Shown here piece by piece: positions 35,876-47,000 of a DNA stretch of 64,000 bases. Below the pieces are notes generated by a model. The model was not told the DNA's origin and did not search any database. It saw only the letters and a list, made by a program, of their open reading frames with translations. The stretch is from the NCBI GenBank assembly GCA_026770025.1, contig JAMXDE010000005.1, forward strand, positions 3,348,001-3,412,000. The letters are read 5' to 3'. The position numbers and the translations under genes were made by a program. The DNA comes from Craspedostauros australis. Its lineage: Eukaryota; Bacillariophyta; Bacillariophyceae; Mastogloiales; Achnanthaceae. Position 1 is the first letter of the stretch, and the number at the start of each line of letters is the position of its first letter.

Positions 35876-37553
35876 GGTTGCAGTCTACGAGTATGGCTGC
35901 GGTTTGTGCTGTGCTGTTGTGTTGTGCTGCTGTGTTGTGCAATGGGCTCGCTTTGGATTCGGTTTCGATTGATGGCTTCGTTGGCCTTTTGATGTGTACA
36001 GTGATGTGTGCAGTGATGTTGCTGTTGCTGTTGATGCAGATGTTGATCGGGGGCGTTGGTTGTCGAATGCTCGCCAATCAAGCTGGAGTATTGCAATCGC
36101 AGTGCCGTGATCTGGTCACAGGTGATGCACACTGGATGCTGTTCCTCCACCTGTTCCTGCGTTTGGTCTTGAAGCAGTTCTTGAAGCAGTTCTTGGAGCA
36201 GTCCGTGTGATTGTCTGTCCGGTCCAACTGTCTCCAACTATCTCCAACTGTCTCCAACTCCTCGTACGTGTACTAACGCGCGTGATGTTTCAGATGCAGT
36301 GATGTCATGAACTGGATCTCCGATGCTGCTCCTTCCGTCGACGATGAGATGGAAACGCCGGCGCAGCGTCAATCTCAATGTTGTCGATGATGCAGGATAC
36401 TTGCGCTTGTGGCTTGCGCTTGCTGATGCGAATGGAGGCGCAACTGCGATGGCGCGGATGAGAAGCACCAGGGATTTTCGGATGTGTTCTCAGGATCAGC
36501 AGCACAGCGACCTCCGTTGCACCCTGAGTCCTCTCTCTCTCCTTCTATTCGTATGCAGTCTGGTATAATATAACAGAAGAGCGAGACTCCTGCGATGGAG
36601 GTCTTCGAGTACGAACCACGAGCTATTCCTCGTCCGCTTCGTTTCCTCTCTCTTGGGGTGCTACCGCTCGTTCAGCATTCCTCCTCTTCCTCTTCCTTTC
36701 TTGCTTCCTTGTTTGCTTCCTTGCTTGATTCCTTGATTCCGATCTTGTCCTCCTCTCTCTCTCTTTCTCTATTCGCACAGTATAGAGTGTCTGATAGAGC
36801 CGTCAGTTTGGCTTGGAGCGTTCCAGCTTCTATTGGCTTGACTTCTGTCGGAGTGACTTCTATTGGATTGACTTGATGCCTCTGCGATCGCTGGCTTGGG
36901 CCGGAGTCTCCGATTGTGCCAAACAGACAAGCTGTTCTCTTCGTTTCTCTGCGCAAGACTGTTGGTCTTCTTGTCGCACCCTCCGTCTTGTCCTGTCGTG
37001 CTTTTTCTTGGTGTTGCATCTGTCGCCGTGTTCGCTACGGCGCTTGTCTCTGTCTCGTGCGCGCCAGACACAGTACGCGGACCTCTGTCACGCACACGCC
37101 ATCACCGTGTGTTGTTGATCGTGCCTCTTTGCGCCTATTCATGTCGTATGCGACAACAATATATATCAAAGGTCATATATTCTATCCAAATTCACGGAAC
37201 AAACAAGTCGTGGGGAAACGATCGAGGCGCTTCGAGAAGACGGCTTCCTTCACGGATGGCCATGAGCGGCGCTGTTCTCACCTCTGTCCTCTCGAACCAT
37301 CATACCTACGGCCACATGCATGTCTGCTCCTTGCCATACTTGCCCCTGCGGCATGGATCTTGCCCTGTTTGGCATGTATCGCTCTGGCGCAGTTGCTACC
37401 TCGATGGGTGTGTGTTTTCACACGATCGCACACACACACACACTATAATAGTGTCATAAGGACATCAGAGCAGTACTATGTTATGATTGTGATTGCGGAC
37501 GTCGATCACATGCCGACGGATGCGACGCTTCTTCCCGTGCCGTCGCTGTCAAC
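35876..37553. other. Spacer between the Lys-rich unknown and the glycosyltransferase/ankyrin locus
   Basis: The left end is the 5' flank of the minus-strand unknown. ORFs reading into it from the minus strand are shadows of that gene. A (CA)n tract lies at 37429-37443. No supported gene. Confidence 0.5.
37429..37443. repeat. (CA)n microsatellite
   Basis: Short dinucleotide run downstream of the ankyrin/glycosyltransferase locus. Confidence 0.9.
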
Positions 37554-37556
37554 GTC

Positions 37557-37871
37557 TCAACCGACGAACTGTGGTGCGGTCGATGCTATGTCAACCAGTG
37601 GCGGCATCAATGAACGGCGGTATTCTCTCCGCGGTTCCTTTGCGAGATGGAGAGGTGTGTCACCTTCGTTGTTCTGTAAGTTGATGTTGGCATCGACATG
37701 AACTTGGTGACAATGTGCCAAGTTCTGCAACATCTCGAGACGTCCTTGATTGCAAGCGATGTGGAGCAGAGTGCTGCCATCTTCGTCTGTTGCCATGATG
37801 TTGATTCGATCAGATCTCAGGAAGTATTCGGCAAGATCTCCGCTTCCGCTACGACAAGCCAGATGAAGCAG
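37557..37871 (-). CDS. Ankyrin repeats in frame with the glycosyltransferase, after a TGA
   Basis: Immediately after the TGA ending the glycosyltransferase-like ORF (37874-37872) the same frame continues open for about 105 codons. It reads LLHLACRSGSGDLAEYFL, DEDGSTLLHIACNQGRLEML and NNEGDTPLHLA, unmistakable ankyrin repeats. The only ATG in this frame is at 37796, after the first repeat, so a separate gene would lose half of it. No AG acceptor lies between the TGA and LLHLAC. Three readings are possible: a C-terminal extension reached by TGA readthrough or selenocysteine insertion, a fusion broken by a nonsense mutation, or the remnant of a lost ankyrin gene. Confidence 0.5.
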   Translation of the reverse strand: MLHLACRSGSGDLAEYFLRSDRINIMATDEDGSTLLHIACNQGRLEMLQNLAHCHQVHVDANINLQNNEGDTPLHLAKEPRREYRRSLMPPLVDIASTAPQFVG

Positions 37872-40355
37872 TCAAAAGCTGAAGAGGTGGATGTGGTCGA
37901 ACTCCGGATCATTCTCAAACTGCAACTCCATCTTTCTTGGCCTTCCCAGATCTTCGTTCCGACCATCCTCATTGGCGTCACCATCATTTGCACCAGAGCC
38001 AGTATTCGTGTCAGCCTCAGTGTCAGCCTCAGCGTCAGCATCCCGATAGCACTTCAGCAGCATGCTGATGACCGATTGGTCGTGGCGATGCTCCACAAAA
38101 TCAGCGCTGTTCTTGGCCATGTGAGATGTATCCATGTCTGTCAGCAACACCTCGTAGTCGCTGGCGATCCACGCCACCCACGCGCGAACGAAGCGCAGGA
38201 TCCCAGAATTCGGTTGCGGAGCGTTCTTGCCATCATCTGCGCGTCTCTCGTTCGGACCCAACCGAATCATCATCCACCCTCCTTTGTATTGGTACGAGGC
38301 ATCGTCATCCACGCGCATTCCTGGACCAACCGATGCCTCTTCATGACCGCTCCTCCACCGCACGCCCGGATGATAATGGTTGCAGATTCGCGCGTACACG
38401 ATGCCTTTCGTGTACTGCCGCTCCAAATGGCGCGTCCCCGTGTGCTTGATGGCCAGCGACGCGTTCTGCGCCTGCATGGTGTGCATGATCTTGGACACGA
38501 TGCTCGCGTTCCAGTACTGATCAATATCGGAGTAGATCAGGAAGGCATCGTGGACGTGCCGCGTGGCCTGCAGATACTGTATCGCGTATTCCACGAGGGG
38601 TGCCTTGAAGAACCAGTGCCCGCCGCCGCGTGCGGACGCCGATGCGTTTTTGGTGAATTGCAAGTGATGATCGCGCCATCGCGCGTCGTGCTTGATGAAG
38701 TCAGGGAACGTGTCGAAGGACCAGATCTGCGTGGACGTGTCGTGCATCATGGGGAAGTTGCGTGGTTTTCTTGGATTCTGTCGTTGCTGCTGCTGCACAA
38801 GGTATTGTCGTCCACCTTGTTGCACGTGCGTGAAGAAAGTGTGAGGTTTGCGACCGAACTTGCCGGTGACGTAAAGCAGATTGCGATGGATGTCGGGCTG
38901 CAGCGCTCGTAGTTCATGCCACCATCGTTCATCGTCGTCAGATGGAGCCTGCGTGAGTGTGTTCTTCCTGTGGAAGTGCCTCTGTCGCGGTGTGCAAAGC
39001 CATCGCCAGGCTGACGCCACATCCTCCGGATCATGCAGCTGGGCTGTGCGAGGCAGGTGCACGAATGATGTCTCGATGGCATTGCCGTGCCGCCGCATAC
39101 TCTCACGCAACCGGAGGAGCACGAGGATCTGCATTTCGCGCGCGGTGCGTTGACGACCATTGATGCGCTGCGGCGGAGCGCTCCATGTTTCCACGGCAGC
39201 GGCAGACAGCTGCGCCGTGCCAAACTGGATCAGGCCGGTCGGATTATCGCAGGCCTCATCATTCGCATCATGGAAGGTCCGGTTGGAGAAGCACTGGTGC
39301 GTGTCCACGAAGGCCGTGCTTCCAAATTGCATGCCGTGCGCTGATTCTGCCTGGCGAAGTCGCTGCTGGAATACGACGGAATCGATGTAGTCCAGAAACA
39401 GCACCGGATGGACGATGGAATGCGAGTCGATTGCCGAGATGAAGGAGGTTGGATGCCCCGCCGTGTGAGTTGCATCGTGGTCGCTTGCCTCACGTCCGTA
39501 TCCGCGCAGTTGATCCAGCGCATCGATGTTGGTGGCGGCATGATGAAACCATGCCACGGCCAGTGGGCGTTCGCTGGACGTCGGCAGAGAGAGGATGTCT
39601 TGTGTCGTGTCCCTCACATCGCCGGTTGCATCCGTTGACGACACCACGAAAGTATAGAAGATGCGGCACGATCTGAAACGATCCAGCTGCCTGATCGTTG
39701 CCATGGTGCTGGGACTTTCTGTCGTTCTGTTCGCCTGCGATTGAACGAAGTCCTCGAGCTCATGCAATGCGCACACCAGCGGCTGATGCTGCTCATAGAT
39801 GCTCGCATCTTGTGGTCGATCGTGCGAAGCCTCAAATATCGTTCGCAGATAGGTCTGCCGCAACTGCTGACGCCACTCGTTCGCCTGACTTGCGGTATCG
39901 CTGAGCACGCCCCAGATGAATCGAGGGCGTTGCGACCACGGGAATGCATCCTCATGGGTGTCAGACGTGCACTCGGACGAGCATCGCGGGTCCTCGTTGT
40001 GATGATGGCGTGGAGACGTGGAGCGTGTTGGCGCAACGTAGGACGGCGCATCCGGAACGGTGGCCACCGATGTTGACGCAAAGAGATCGCTTGCCTGGAA
40101 GTGCAGCACGGAGGTGATGCCAATGCTGATGCAAATGCCGATGCCGATGCAGATGCCCGCAAGAGTGGTGAAACCGCGAATGGAGGGCGCGCATCCATTC
40201 GAGCGGCTGGGTCGATGCCGCTTCTTGATGCCATTGCGATGGCGATGGCGACGGCGACGGTGATGAAAACGACGACTGTCCAGTGTCATCTTCAAGACAT
40301 CATCGCAGAGCAGCCGCCCGGTGTCCTGATCATCGATGCGGTCTTCGTCAGTCAA
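37872..40355 (-). CDS. Type II membrane glycosyltransferase-like protein
   Basis: Single-exon ORF of 827 residues. A very basic cytosolic N-terminus (RRRRHRHRNGIKKRH) precedes one hydrophobic anchor near residues 60-85 (GICIGIGICISIGITSVLHF), the layout of Golgi type II glycosyltransferases. The catalytic-looking part is in the last third. It has FLIYSDIDQYWN with a DXD-like DID (about 609-611), GPGMRVDDDASYQYKGGWMM, a DMDTSHM loop and HRHDQSVISML (about 755), which resembles the HDQS motif of nucleotide-diphospho-sugar transferase families. The middle (140-590) has WGVLSD and many His/Arg-rich stretches and is unassigned. Donor and acceptor sugars are unknown. The C-terminus after the HDQS motif is a low-complexity acidic linker that runs up to the TGA. 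Met23 (MTLDSRRF) is an alternative start. Confidence 0.7.
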   Translation of the reverse strand: MTDEDRIDDQDTGRLLCDDVLKMTLDSRRFHHRRRRHRHRNGIKKRHRPSRSNGCAPSIRGFTTLAGICIGIGICISIGITSVLHFQASDLFASTSVATVPDAPSYVAPTRSTSPRHHHNEDPRCSSECTSDTHEDAFPWSQRPRFIWGVLSDTASQANEWRQQLRQTYLRTIFEASHDRPQDASIYEQHQPLVCALHELEDFVQSQANRTTESPSTMATIRQLDRFRSCRIFYTFVVSSTDATGDVRDTTQDILSLPTSSERPLAVAWFHHAATNIDALDQLRGYGREASDHDATHTAGHPTSFISAIDSHSIVHPVLFLDYIDSVVFQQRLRQAESAHGMQFGSTAFVDTHQCFSNRTFHDANDEACDNPTGLIQFGTAQLSAAAVETWSAPPQRINGRQRTAREMQILVLLRLRESMRRHGNAIETSFVHLPRTAQLHDPEDVASAWRWLCTPRQRHFHRKNTLTQAPSDDDERWWHELRALQPDIHRNLLYVTGKFGRKPHTFFTHVQQGGRQYLVQQQQRQNPRKPRNFPMMHDTSTQIWSFDTFPDFIKHDARWRDHHLQFTKNASASARGGGHWFFKAPLVEYAIQYLQATRHVHDAFLIYSDIDQYWNASIVSKIMHTMQAQNASLAIKHTGTRHLERQYTKGIVYARICNHYHPGVRWRSGHEEASVGPGMRVDDDASYQYKGGWMMIRLGPNERRADDGKNAPQPNSGILRFVRAWVAWIASDYEVLLTDMDTSHMAKNSADFVEHRHDQSVISMLLKCYRDADAEADTEADTNTGSGANDGDANEDGRNEDLGRPRKMELQFENDPEFDHIHLFSF

Positions 40356-40651
40356 GAGGTAGATGGAATGGAGAATGAGTTGGAGCGGGATGGGGAGGGA
40401 CGGGTGGAACGAAGGAAAAGACGAAAGACGTTCATTCAGAAACCTGCTTCATGGAATGGATACCGGTACTGAGATACATGATACCCAACATATAGTACCA
40501 TTCATGAAACGGGGCTCGCGCGCAGTTGAGACATCGCCACTTGACGTTCGTGTGTCCCGTGCGTGTCTTTGTACCTCGTCACCGGAACGCTCTGTGCTCA
40601 CTTTTTGCTGTGGTCTCTTTGTTTCTCTTTTCAAGATCGCCGCCACAAATA
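40356..40651. other. 5' flank of the glycosyltransferase-like gene
   Basis: Short spacer between the gene start and the left target duplication of the inverted-repeat element. Nothing further is seen. Confidence 0.5.
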
Positions 40652-40655
40652 CTAT

Positions 40656-40671
40656 TGCCTCAAAGAGCCGG
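40656..40671. repeat. Left terminal inverted repeat
   Basis: 16 bp identical to the reverse complement of 41605-41620, next to the CTAT duplication. Confidence 0.9.
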
Positions 40672-41604
40672 CTGTAGCCAAACAAATTGGCGATGTTTGG
40701 CGATGTTTGGATCACAGAAGCTGCTCTGTAGAATGTAGTACATTTTCTACGTAAGTCACGAACAAAAAAAGGCTAAAAACAGCATCAACCAAAGTTAAAC
40801 TCTCCGGACTTAGCTCGTGTGCGTGTTCCTGTACTCGGCTTTCTATTGTAGCATCGAATATAGTTTATATATACAATCCTAAAGTTTGGTGTCTGTTGCT
40901 CTCCTGCTCGGTGAGCGCTGATGTGATCTGTCAAGCACCCCCATCATTCACGGACGTTTTTGGCTTCTGGTTGGCTTGTTTTCCTGTTCTGGTTGTTCCA
41001 AACAACTGATCCAACCATCAATGACGTCATGATGACGCAATCATTGGTACCAGAATTCTCCAAACTTGCCGCCGAAATTGGGGATCCGAGTGGTCAAATA
41101 TCGTTCCGACCTCCATGGGAGCACTAAACGCAAGCATACCTCCATATCATCGCACTCAAACACAATATAGACCATATGGTTGTGACCAACTCGGAGAGAG
41201 GATTCTGAAATGATATCTATTGTGCAGATTGGGCCAAAGACTGCTAAGTCCGGAGACTTCAAAGATGGCGAGTCGAATTTCTCGAAAAAAGAGGCCAGAT
41301 CCTACCGGACTCCTGTAGAATTCTACTTGTAGCCAAACATCGCCAAACAAAACCCGGTCCGTCCGTCGTCCGAAGGCAAAACCACACCAAGGGGGTCAAC
41401 AAACACAAAAAGATCGACTAGATAGTAGTAACAACAAGATAATGCTATTGCTTGCCTGGATAGCCCTGAGTCTTAAGTTTAGGTAGATGCAAAGAGATAT
41501 TCGATTGAGTGTCTATAACTTTAAGTCTGAGTTTGGGAAAAACGGGTCCAAAATCTGTAGCCAATCATCGCCAAACATCGCCAAACATCGCCAAACATTT
41601 GGGT

Positions 41605-41620
41605 CCGGCTCTTTGAGGCA
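41605..41620. repeat. Right terminal inverted repeat
   Basis: Reverse complement of 40656-40671. CTAT follows at 41621-41624. Confidence 0.9.
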
Positions 41621-41624
41621 CTAT

Positions 41625-42177
41625 GACTAGTCGTACGACAAGCGTGCCAGCTCTCCGTTCTTGCAGCAGCCACCTCCGTTGTACTCGTGTCGTGCTATTT
41701 GCGTGAGTGCAGGGTCAATCGCGCCACTGGAACTCTTGCATCAACGACGAAGGCAAAAGAGGCACAGGATCACATCTCGCTGACGAAAATTCTATCACCA
41801 GAGCACTTCCAGTTCGCTCATGTCAGAAAGACCGAGTTCACTTGACGAGCTTTCGCTGCATTCCGCTTCACGATACAACTGCAACGCGAGAGGAGCCCCA
41901 AAAGTTGCCAGCAAGAGATGGTGCTTCCGCTCTCGAGCCGTACGATACATGGGGCTCGTCCTCTGCACGCACACACACACACACACACAACACAAACCTA
42001 CAGCCACAGATGCTCTTCTCGCGCATCTTCGTGGATGAAGTTTGGTCGTCGCAACTCCTCGTCCTCACAAAAAGCATTCGCTGACAACCAAAACAACGAA
42101 CAACACACAACGATCAGCAACCAGCACTCACAAACCAATACTCCATTCTACTCTGACTCAAGCATCCGATCTTCATC
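41625..42177. other. Spacer upstream of the possibly secreted unknown
   Basis: Contains a (CA)n run at 41970-41988 and presumably the promoter and 5' UTR of the plus-strand gene at 42178. No supported gene. Confidence 0.5.
41970..41988. repeat. (CA)n microsatellite
   Basis: About nine units, 190 bp upstream of the 42178 start codon. Confidence 0.9.
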
Positions 42178-43550
42178 ATGGTTTCCTTCGGCAAAGCAAC
42201 TCTGTTCCTCTCCATCATGAGCTCCGTCATGGACTTCACCTTGGGCGAAGGTACGCATAGCATTAAGAGGTACTCCAGGCCTGCCGAAGAATGCATGTGC
42301 CCAACAACTGCATGGATGATCATCCAACTCACATCTCCGTTTGCACCGACATGCGTCTGCATCGTCCATTGTCCATCGCAACTCTCAATGTGTATCCTCC
42401 TGCCGTCTCGTCGACCACAATAGAAACTCAAGTGATGATGCAGAAGACCCGCAACCTCAAGGGTGCCAGCGGCGGCTCCCAATCCAAGGGCTCCAAGAAA
42501 GGAGGATTCCCGCCCGATCAACCAGGGGTTGTCATGGAGGCATGGAGGCGCAGCAGGTCTGCTTGGTATTACCGCCACCTCGGTCAAATTCAAAGCAGGG
42601 AACTCATCGAGCAACTGGCTGGAGTCTCCGTCATTCCTGTTGGTGGTACGGGCATCACGCTTGCCTACGAAGTAGCCGCGACCGTTGGTGTCGATGCCTG
42701 CGTGCCCGGCAATCCAGGGATCGGACGACACGGGGAATTCACCGAGACGGCCTGCTATACTCTCAAGAAGCTCATCGAGTTTTGGTCGCTCGATCCTGCC
42801 ATTGACAGCACGCAAGTGGCAAGGGTCCAAATGCAAGGTGTGAAGGGGAAGATTCTGGCAGACACAGACGCGCTGAAGGCAGTCTTCGCCAATTCTCCAA
42901 CCGCCACCGACGAATTCATCCAGCAGCTGCAGGAAGGGGTCCAGATGGGGCTGCCAGATGGTTTCGACAACCCTCTGCTCACGTCCGGTGGAACCACTTC
43001 TTGGTTACTGACCAACGCAGGGACGATGGGCAAAGCAGTTACCGATCCATCCGGCGCCAGCACCTTCCAGGAATACGCCATCGCTTCCCTCAGTCTTGGA
43101 GACGGTTTCATGGATAGGTTGGCAGAAACGGGTATTGCATCAAACTTCCTTCTGGAGAGGGTCATCGTCGATCTCTTCCCCTTCTTCCTCATGCACGTTG
43201 CTCCACCAGTTCCCAGAACAAATCCTACTGGGTTGGCTCCGGGAACGCCAATCGGGAACGATTTCATTAACGCCGAACGCGACGTCATGCGCATTACGTT
43301 CGGGGGATATTTTTTTGCTCATATGAAGGGTACGCTCTATTTTGATACCCTCTGTGACATGTTGGAGACGCCGCTTGGAGACGGAGCCCGTAGAAATTGC
43401 GGTATGATCGTCGGCGCAAAGCTTGCTGCGATGGACGGGGAGATGGTGAATGCAACGAGGGTCATCGAATATGTCAGAGCCAACAGGGATGGCATTTTGA
43501 GCGCCGACCCATCCATCTGCCCAACCCCACCCGGCTGCTTCGATGGTTGA
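42178..43550 (+). CDS. Unknown protein, possibly secreted, 399 aa (2 exons)
   Basis: Exon 1 (42178-42250) starts MVSFGKATLFLSIMSSVMDF and ends GGCGAAG|GTACGC. Exon 2 (42424-43550) follows CAATAG. The split codon is Glu and the joined frame encodes 399 residues. The N-terminus is hydrophobic enough for a weak signal peptide. Beyond it, a short basic Ser/Gly/Lys linker leads to a single globular domain with few charged repeats: EAWRRSRSAWYYRHLGQIQS, VIPVGGTGITLAYEVAATVG, GGTTSWLLTNAGTMGKAV and FEYIRVNR-like C-terminal part (VIEYVRANRDGIL), ending PTPPGCFDG. Four of its cysteines could pair if exported. No catalytic motif or family was recognised. Using an ATG at 42291 in the intron would give a longer ORF but an implausible start. 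Confidence 0.68.
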
Positions 43551-44007
43551 GCTGTCAACCTTTGCGCACCTTGTGGATGCGAAAGCCATACTTGCGAATG
43601 GCCATGTCGGCATCAACTTCAAATACCATAACATGTTCGTTACTAATTCATGGAAGTGAACAATCATCAATCTTCCCCAGAGATCTCATTCATACCTGTA
43701 CTTGCACTTGTACCTTGTGAGAGTTGTTGATCGAGATCATGGTGCGAGCGGAGAGTCCGTGCCGCTTGGTGGAGAGTCTCGACAAGAAGCCATGATGCGC
43801 TGTTTGTTGGAAGCACTAGTAGATCATACCATATTCCACATAGTACGAGCTACACACGTAGAAGCGACCATATATATAACACACGGATTATAACGGTTAC
43901 GTCATGCGCCGATGGCGCTTTTATTCCGCCTCGTTTATTCAACGTGATAGCACATTGCGGGAACGGAGTGAAGTCGTGTGGCAGCCGTGGTTGCCGAGAG
44001 GAACACT
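43551..44007. other. Spacer containing the 3' end of the LINE
   Basis: 3' flank of the 399-residue gene and, from the right, the 3' UTR of the minus-strand LINE. A GCGCC-GAT-GGCGC hairpin sits near 43905-43917 and AATAAA-like motifs on the minus strand near 43918-43942. No poly-A tail or target duplication could be fixed. Confidence 0.4.
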
Positions 44008-47000
44008 TCAGGTCTCGGTGGAAGATTGGCGTGTTGCGGCGTGGGCGGAGTCGGAAGCGGAGGTCGCCTGTCGCCGGACGTTGAGCATCCAGTTGGAGAG
44101 CACCTTCGGGAGAGGGGGGCTGTCGTGGCCGAGTGCGTTGTGCATGGCCTGTACCCATTCCGCGAGGGCGCGAGTTTGCTGTATGGGAGGCGGTTGTTCC
44201 CAGAGGGGTCGCAGCGGGGGCGGAACGAGTGCTGGCGCCACTGACCGGATTTGGAGGGCCTGCTGTTCGAGCAGCTCCACCATATCGTCGGCGAGCTGCG
44301 AGGCTTTAACCTCGTTGCGGTCTTTCCACTGCTCCAGGGTCGCGTGCCACAGCAGACTGGTCACACTGGCTTGCCAGTCCCGGAGTTGTCGGGGCATTCG
44401 TCTGCGGCGGTGCTGATCTGCAGGAGGGGAATGCTCTCGCCAGGCCGTGGCCCACCCGCCCCACATTATGGCATTCCGTCCCACTTTCGCTTGCTGTTGC
44501 TGGATACTCTTGGTGGGAGAGTCGCGAATGCCTGACGGAGGAATGCCTCCTGTGGAGATGCGGGTGATGGCCGTACATAGCAATTGAGCGACGAGCGGTG
44601 GCGTGGTTGGCGGTCGCACGATTGACCGCACCTTGAGCATCGTCCTGGACCAAATGGCCTGACTGGACGCACTGGGGCACGTGACAACGTGTGAGTTGTC
44701 TTCCGGCCGGCCGCATCTGGGGCATGTGTCAGAGGCCTCCTGCTGTCGCCGCTGCATGTTCTTGCCGCTAGCGCCTGCGCCAGCCATAAGCTTGAGCAGT
44801 GTGCGACGTCTGCTGCCTTGCCACCGTCGGGAGTTGGTCCGCATGGGCATCCAGTCCACCTCAGAGGGGTGTGCATGTCCCCAGCGCCGACACCACTTGA
44901 GTTGGATGCCGGTGCCATCAAGGGCATTGTGCACCGTCCAGTAGTCGAGGTCGGTGATGGGTGTGGTGCCCGCGAGCAAGGTCCATCCTCCAGTGGGTAC
45001 GGGGGGAATATTGTTGTTCCATCCGGCCTGGCTCGAGATCTCCCATTGTCGGCCTTCGTGGGCGTCGGCGGCGACGTTCATGGTTTCCCATTCCATGAGA
45101 GGCTGGCCGGAGTCATCTGTGTGACCTTTCACTTCCTGCTGCCTGAACTGCACCGTTGTTTTGCGCAGCAGGCGGACGATTTCTGCTCTGAGATCGTGAT
45201 CGGGCCACCTGGGGTCGGGCCACTGGGCGTTGGTCACAGACCTGAGCGCCCTGCTGTTGTCACACGCGATGGTGGCGCCGCCAGTCACACCTGCCCACTC
45301 TGCAATGGAAGTCACCACCCATATGGACATGAGCACGCCAGCAAGTTCGGCCCGGTTGGAGTCTGTCGGGTGCGACCCCTTGGGAACTGCGGATGTGGCG
45401 ACGATCTGGTGTGTGTCGTCTCCGACCTCACTTTGAATAACTGCTGCGGCTGCTCCTTTGCTGTGCTTTGCAGATACATCGCTGCAGGTGGCGCATGTGC
45501 CGGTCGTGATCGACTGAACGATTTGGTGGATGTCGCCTTGGATCTGCAGCGTTGGTAGCATGGCAGTGGCTGCGGGGCCTTTGTGGTGTAGCCAGGCACG
45601 AATGGTAGTCGGGTTGGCGCGGGCTTGAATGCCTCCAGATGCTATGGTGGCTGCTCCGGATCGTCGGGCAGATCTGTCGACCACGTGCGTTGGACGAGGG
45701 CCGTTGGCGTCTTGGGCTCTCGCCTGACCTGGTCGCCTGATCGTTCCGTCTGAGAGTTGAGCAGCGCGGCGCGAGGGTGCGTGGTACCACAGGCCGAGGG
45801 TCGCCTGCACATGCCAACCTGGTCTGTCTGCGGCCACTAGAGTTGCCAGCACATGTTCCCAAGCTTCCCACGCTGTCCGGGTTACGGTCCCCGTCTTGGG
45901 CCACGTGGTGGTGCCTGGCGGCAGCCTGGATCGTCGCAGGATTTCGGGCAGGATACGTGTGCCACAGGCAGAGGTGATGTCCGACAACCAAAGTGCTCTG
46001 AGGTGTATGCGGGCGACGTTGGCCAGACCCAGTATTGTCGTAGGGACTCCTGCTTGAATGGCTAGGTGCATGATGGTCTCGTCACCGCGGCGCGGTTGGC
46101 GGGCAGCACTGCTTTGGTCTGTCATGACGATGCCGAGCTGTGAGGCGGTGTGGAAGGTGTTTTGCCACCACGTTGTGGCCGTCCAGGTCTTCCATTTACG
46201 TTCATGCTGTTGCAGTTGCTCTGGTAGTCCGGTCCACAGTTCGAGGTGTCGAAGTGAGGAGCGTAGCAGCCGGCCTGTTTCCGTGTCCTGCTCAAAGTGT
46301 TGCATCACCATGGAAAGATGGGAGATGACTTGCACCGTGTGCAGGTTGTGCACCCCCATGCCCATGGCGTCGCCGTGGCCGAAGACATACTCCCTGGCGA
46401 TTGTCCGGGCGATACCCATGGACGGAAGAGCCGCAGTCAGGGCGGTGCTCATCACTGCGCGCCACTGGGATGGAGACATGGTGGTGGCTGGAGCAGAGTA
46501 GGTCAACGACGGCCACAGTACAGACTTGAGGGCGATTTCCGTGTCCTGTTTACTGATCCCGGACGTTCTGATGCGTTCCGCCCACTCCCTCGATTTGTTG
46601 AGGAGGTAGGTGGCGTGCTCTGTTTGCTTGCCGTCTCTCCAAGACATCATCCCCAGGTATTTGGCTGCGGTTCGAGGGCCAGTCAGTGCCAACTTGATGC
46701 GCTGGCCATCTGGGGAGTTCATGTGGACTCCGGTGGTGGGAGTAGATAGGTCGTAGGTCCATTGCGTTCTGTGCCACTTGAATCGGATCAGCTGCCAGAA
46801 GCTCTTTGTCGGTTCTAGAGCTCCGCCCGTGGTAGTGAGTAGATTGTCCCAATGATCGACTGACGCTTGGAAGGCTGTGGCCTGCGCATTGGGGGTGTCT
46901 GCTTGCAGGCTCTGCATCACGTTGGTGTCATCGACGTAGGCTGTCCCTGTGATGACGTGGCCGGCATTGGTGATGGGATCTGGGAGGCTGAGTCCGTGCC

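Larger units (their letters stand above)
40656..41620. mobile_element. 965-bp terminal-inverted-repeat element (MITE-like)
   Basis: The ends are perfect 16-bp inverted repeats, TGCCTCAAAGAGCCGG (40656-40671 and its complement at 41605-41620). They are flanked by CTAT on both sides (40652-40655 and 41621-41624), a 4-bp target duplication. Inside each end lie tandem copies of GATGTTTGGC: two at the left and three at the right in opposite orientation. A third TGTAGCCAAACATCGCC copy lies near 41330. A 14-bp perfect inverted pair (40801-40814 and 41243-41256) nests within. It has no transposase ORF, so it should be non-autonomous and moved by a related DNA transposon. The superfamily is not determined. 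It is AT-richer than the neighbours. Confidence 0.85.

Noticed and set aside
34720-36237. 505-codon minus-strand ORF rich in Arg/Ser/Thr
   Set aside because: Overlaps the 650-residue gene in another frame of the same strand and is low complexity without domains.
42114-42836. 240-codon minus-strand ORF
   Set aside because: Antisense to the two-exon plus-strand gene, which has consistent splice sites and phase.
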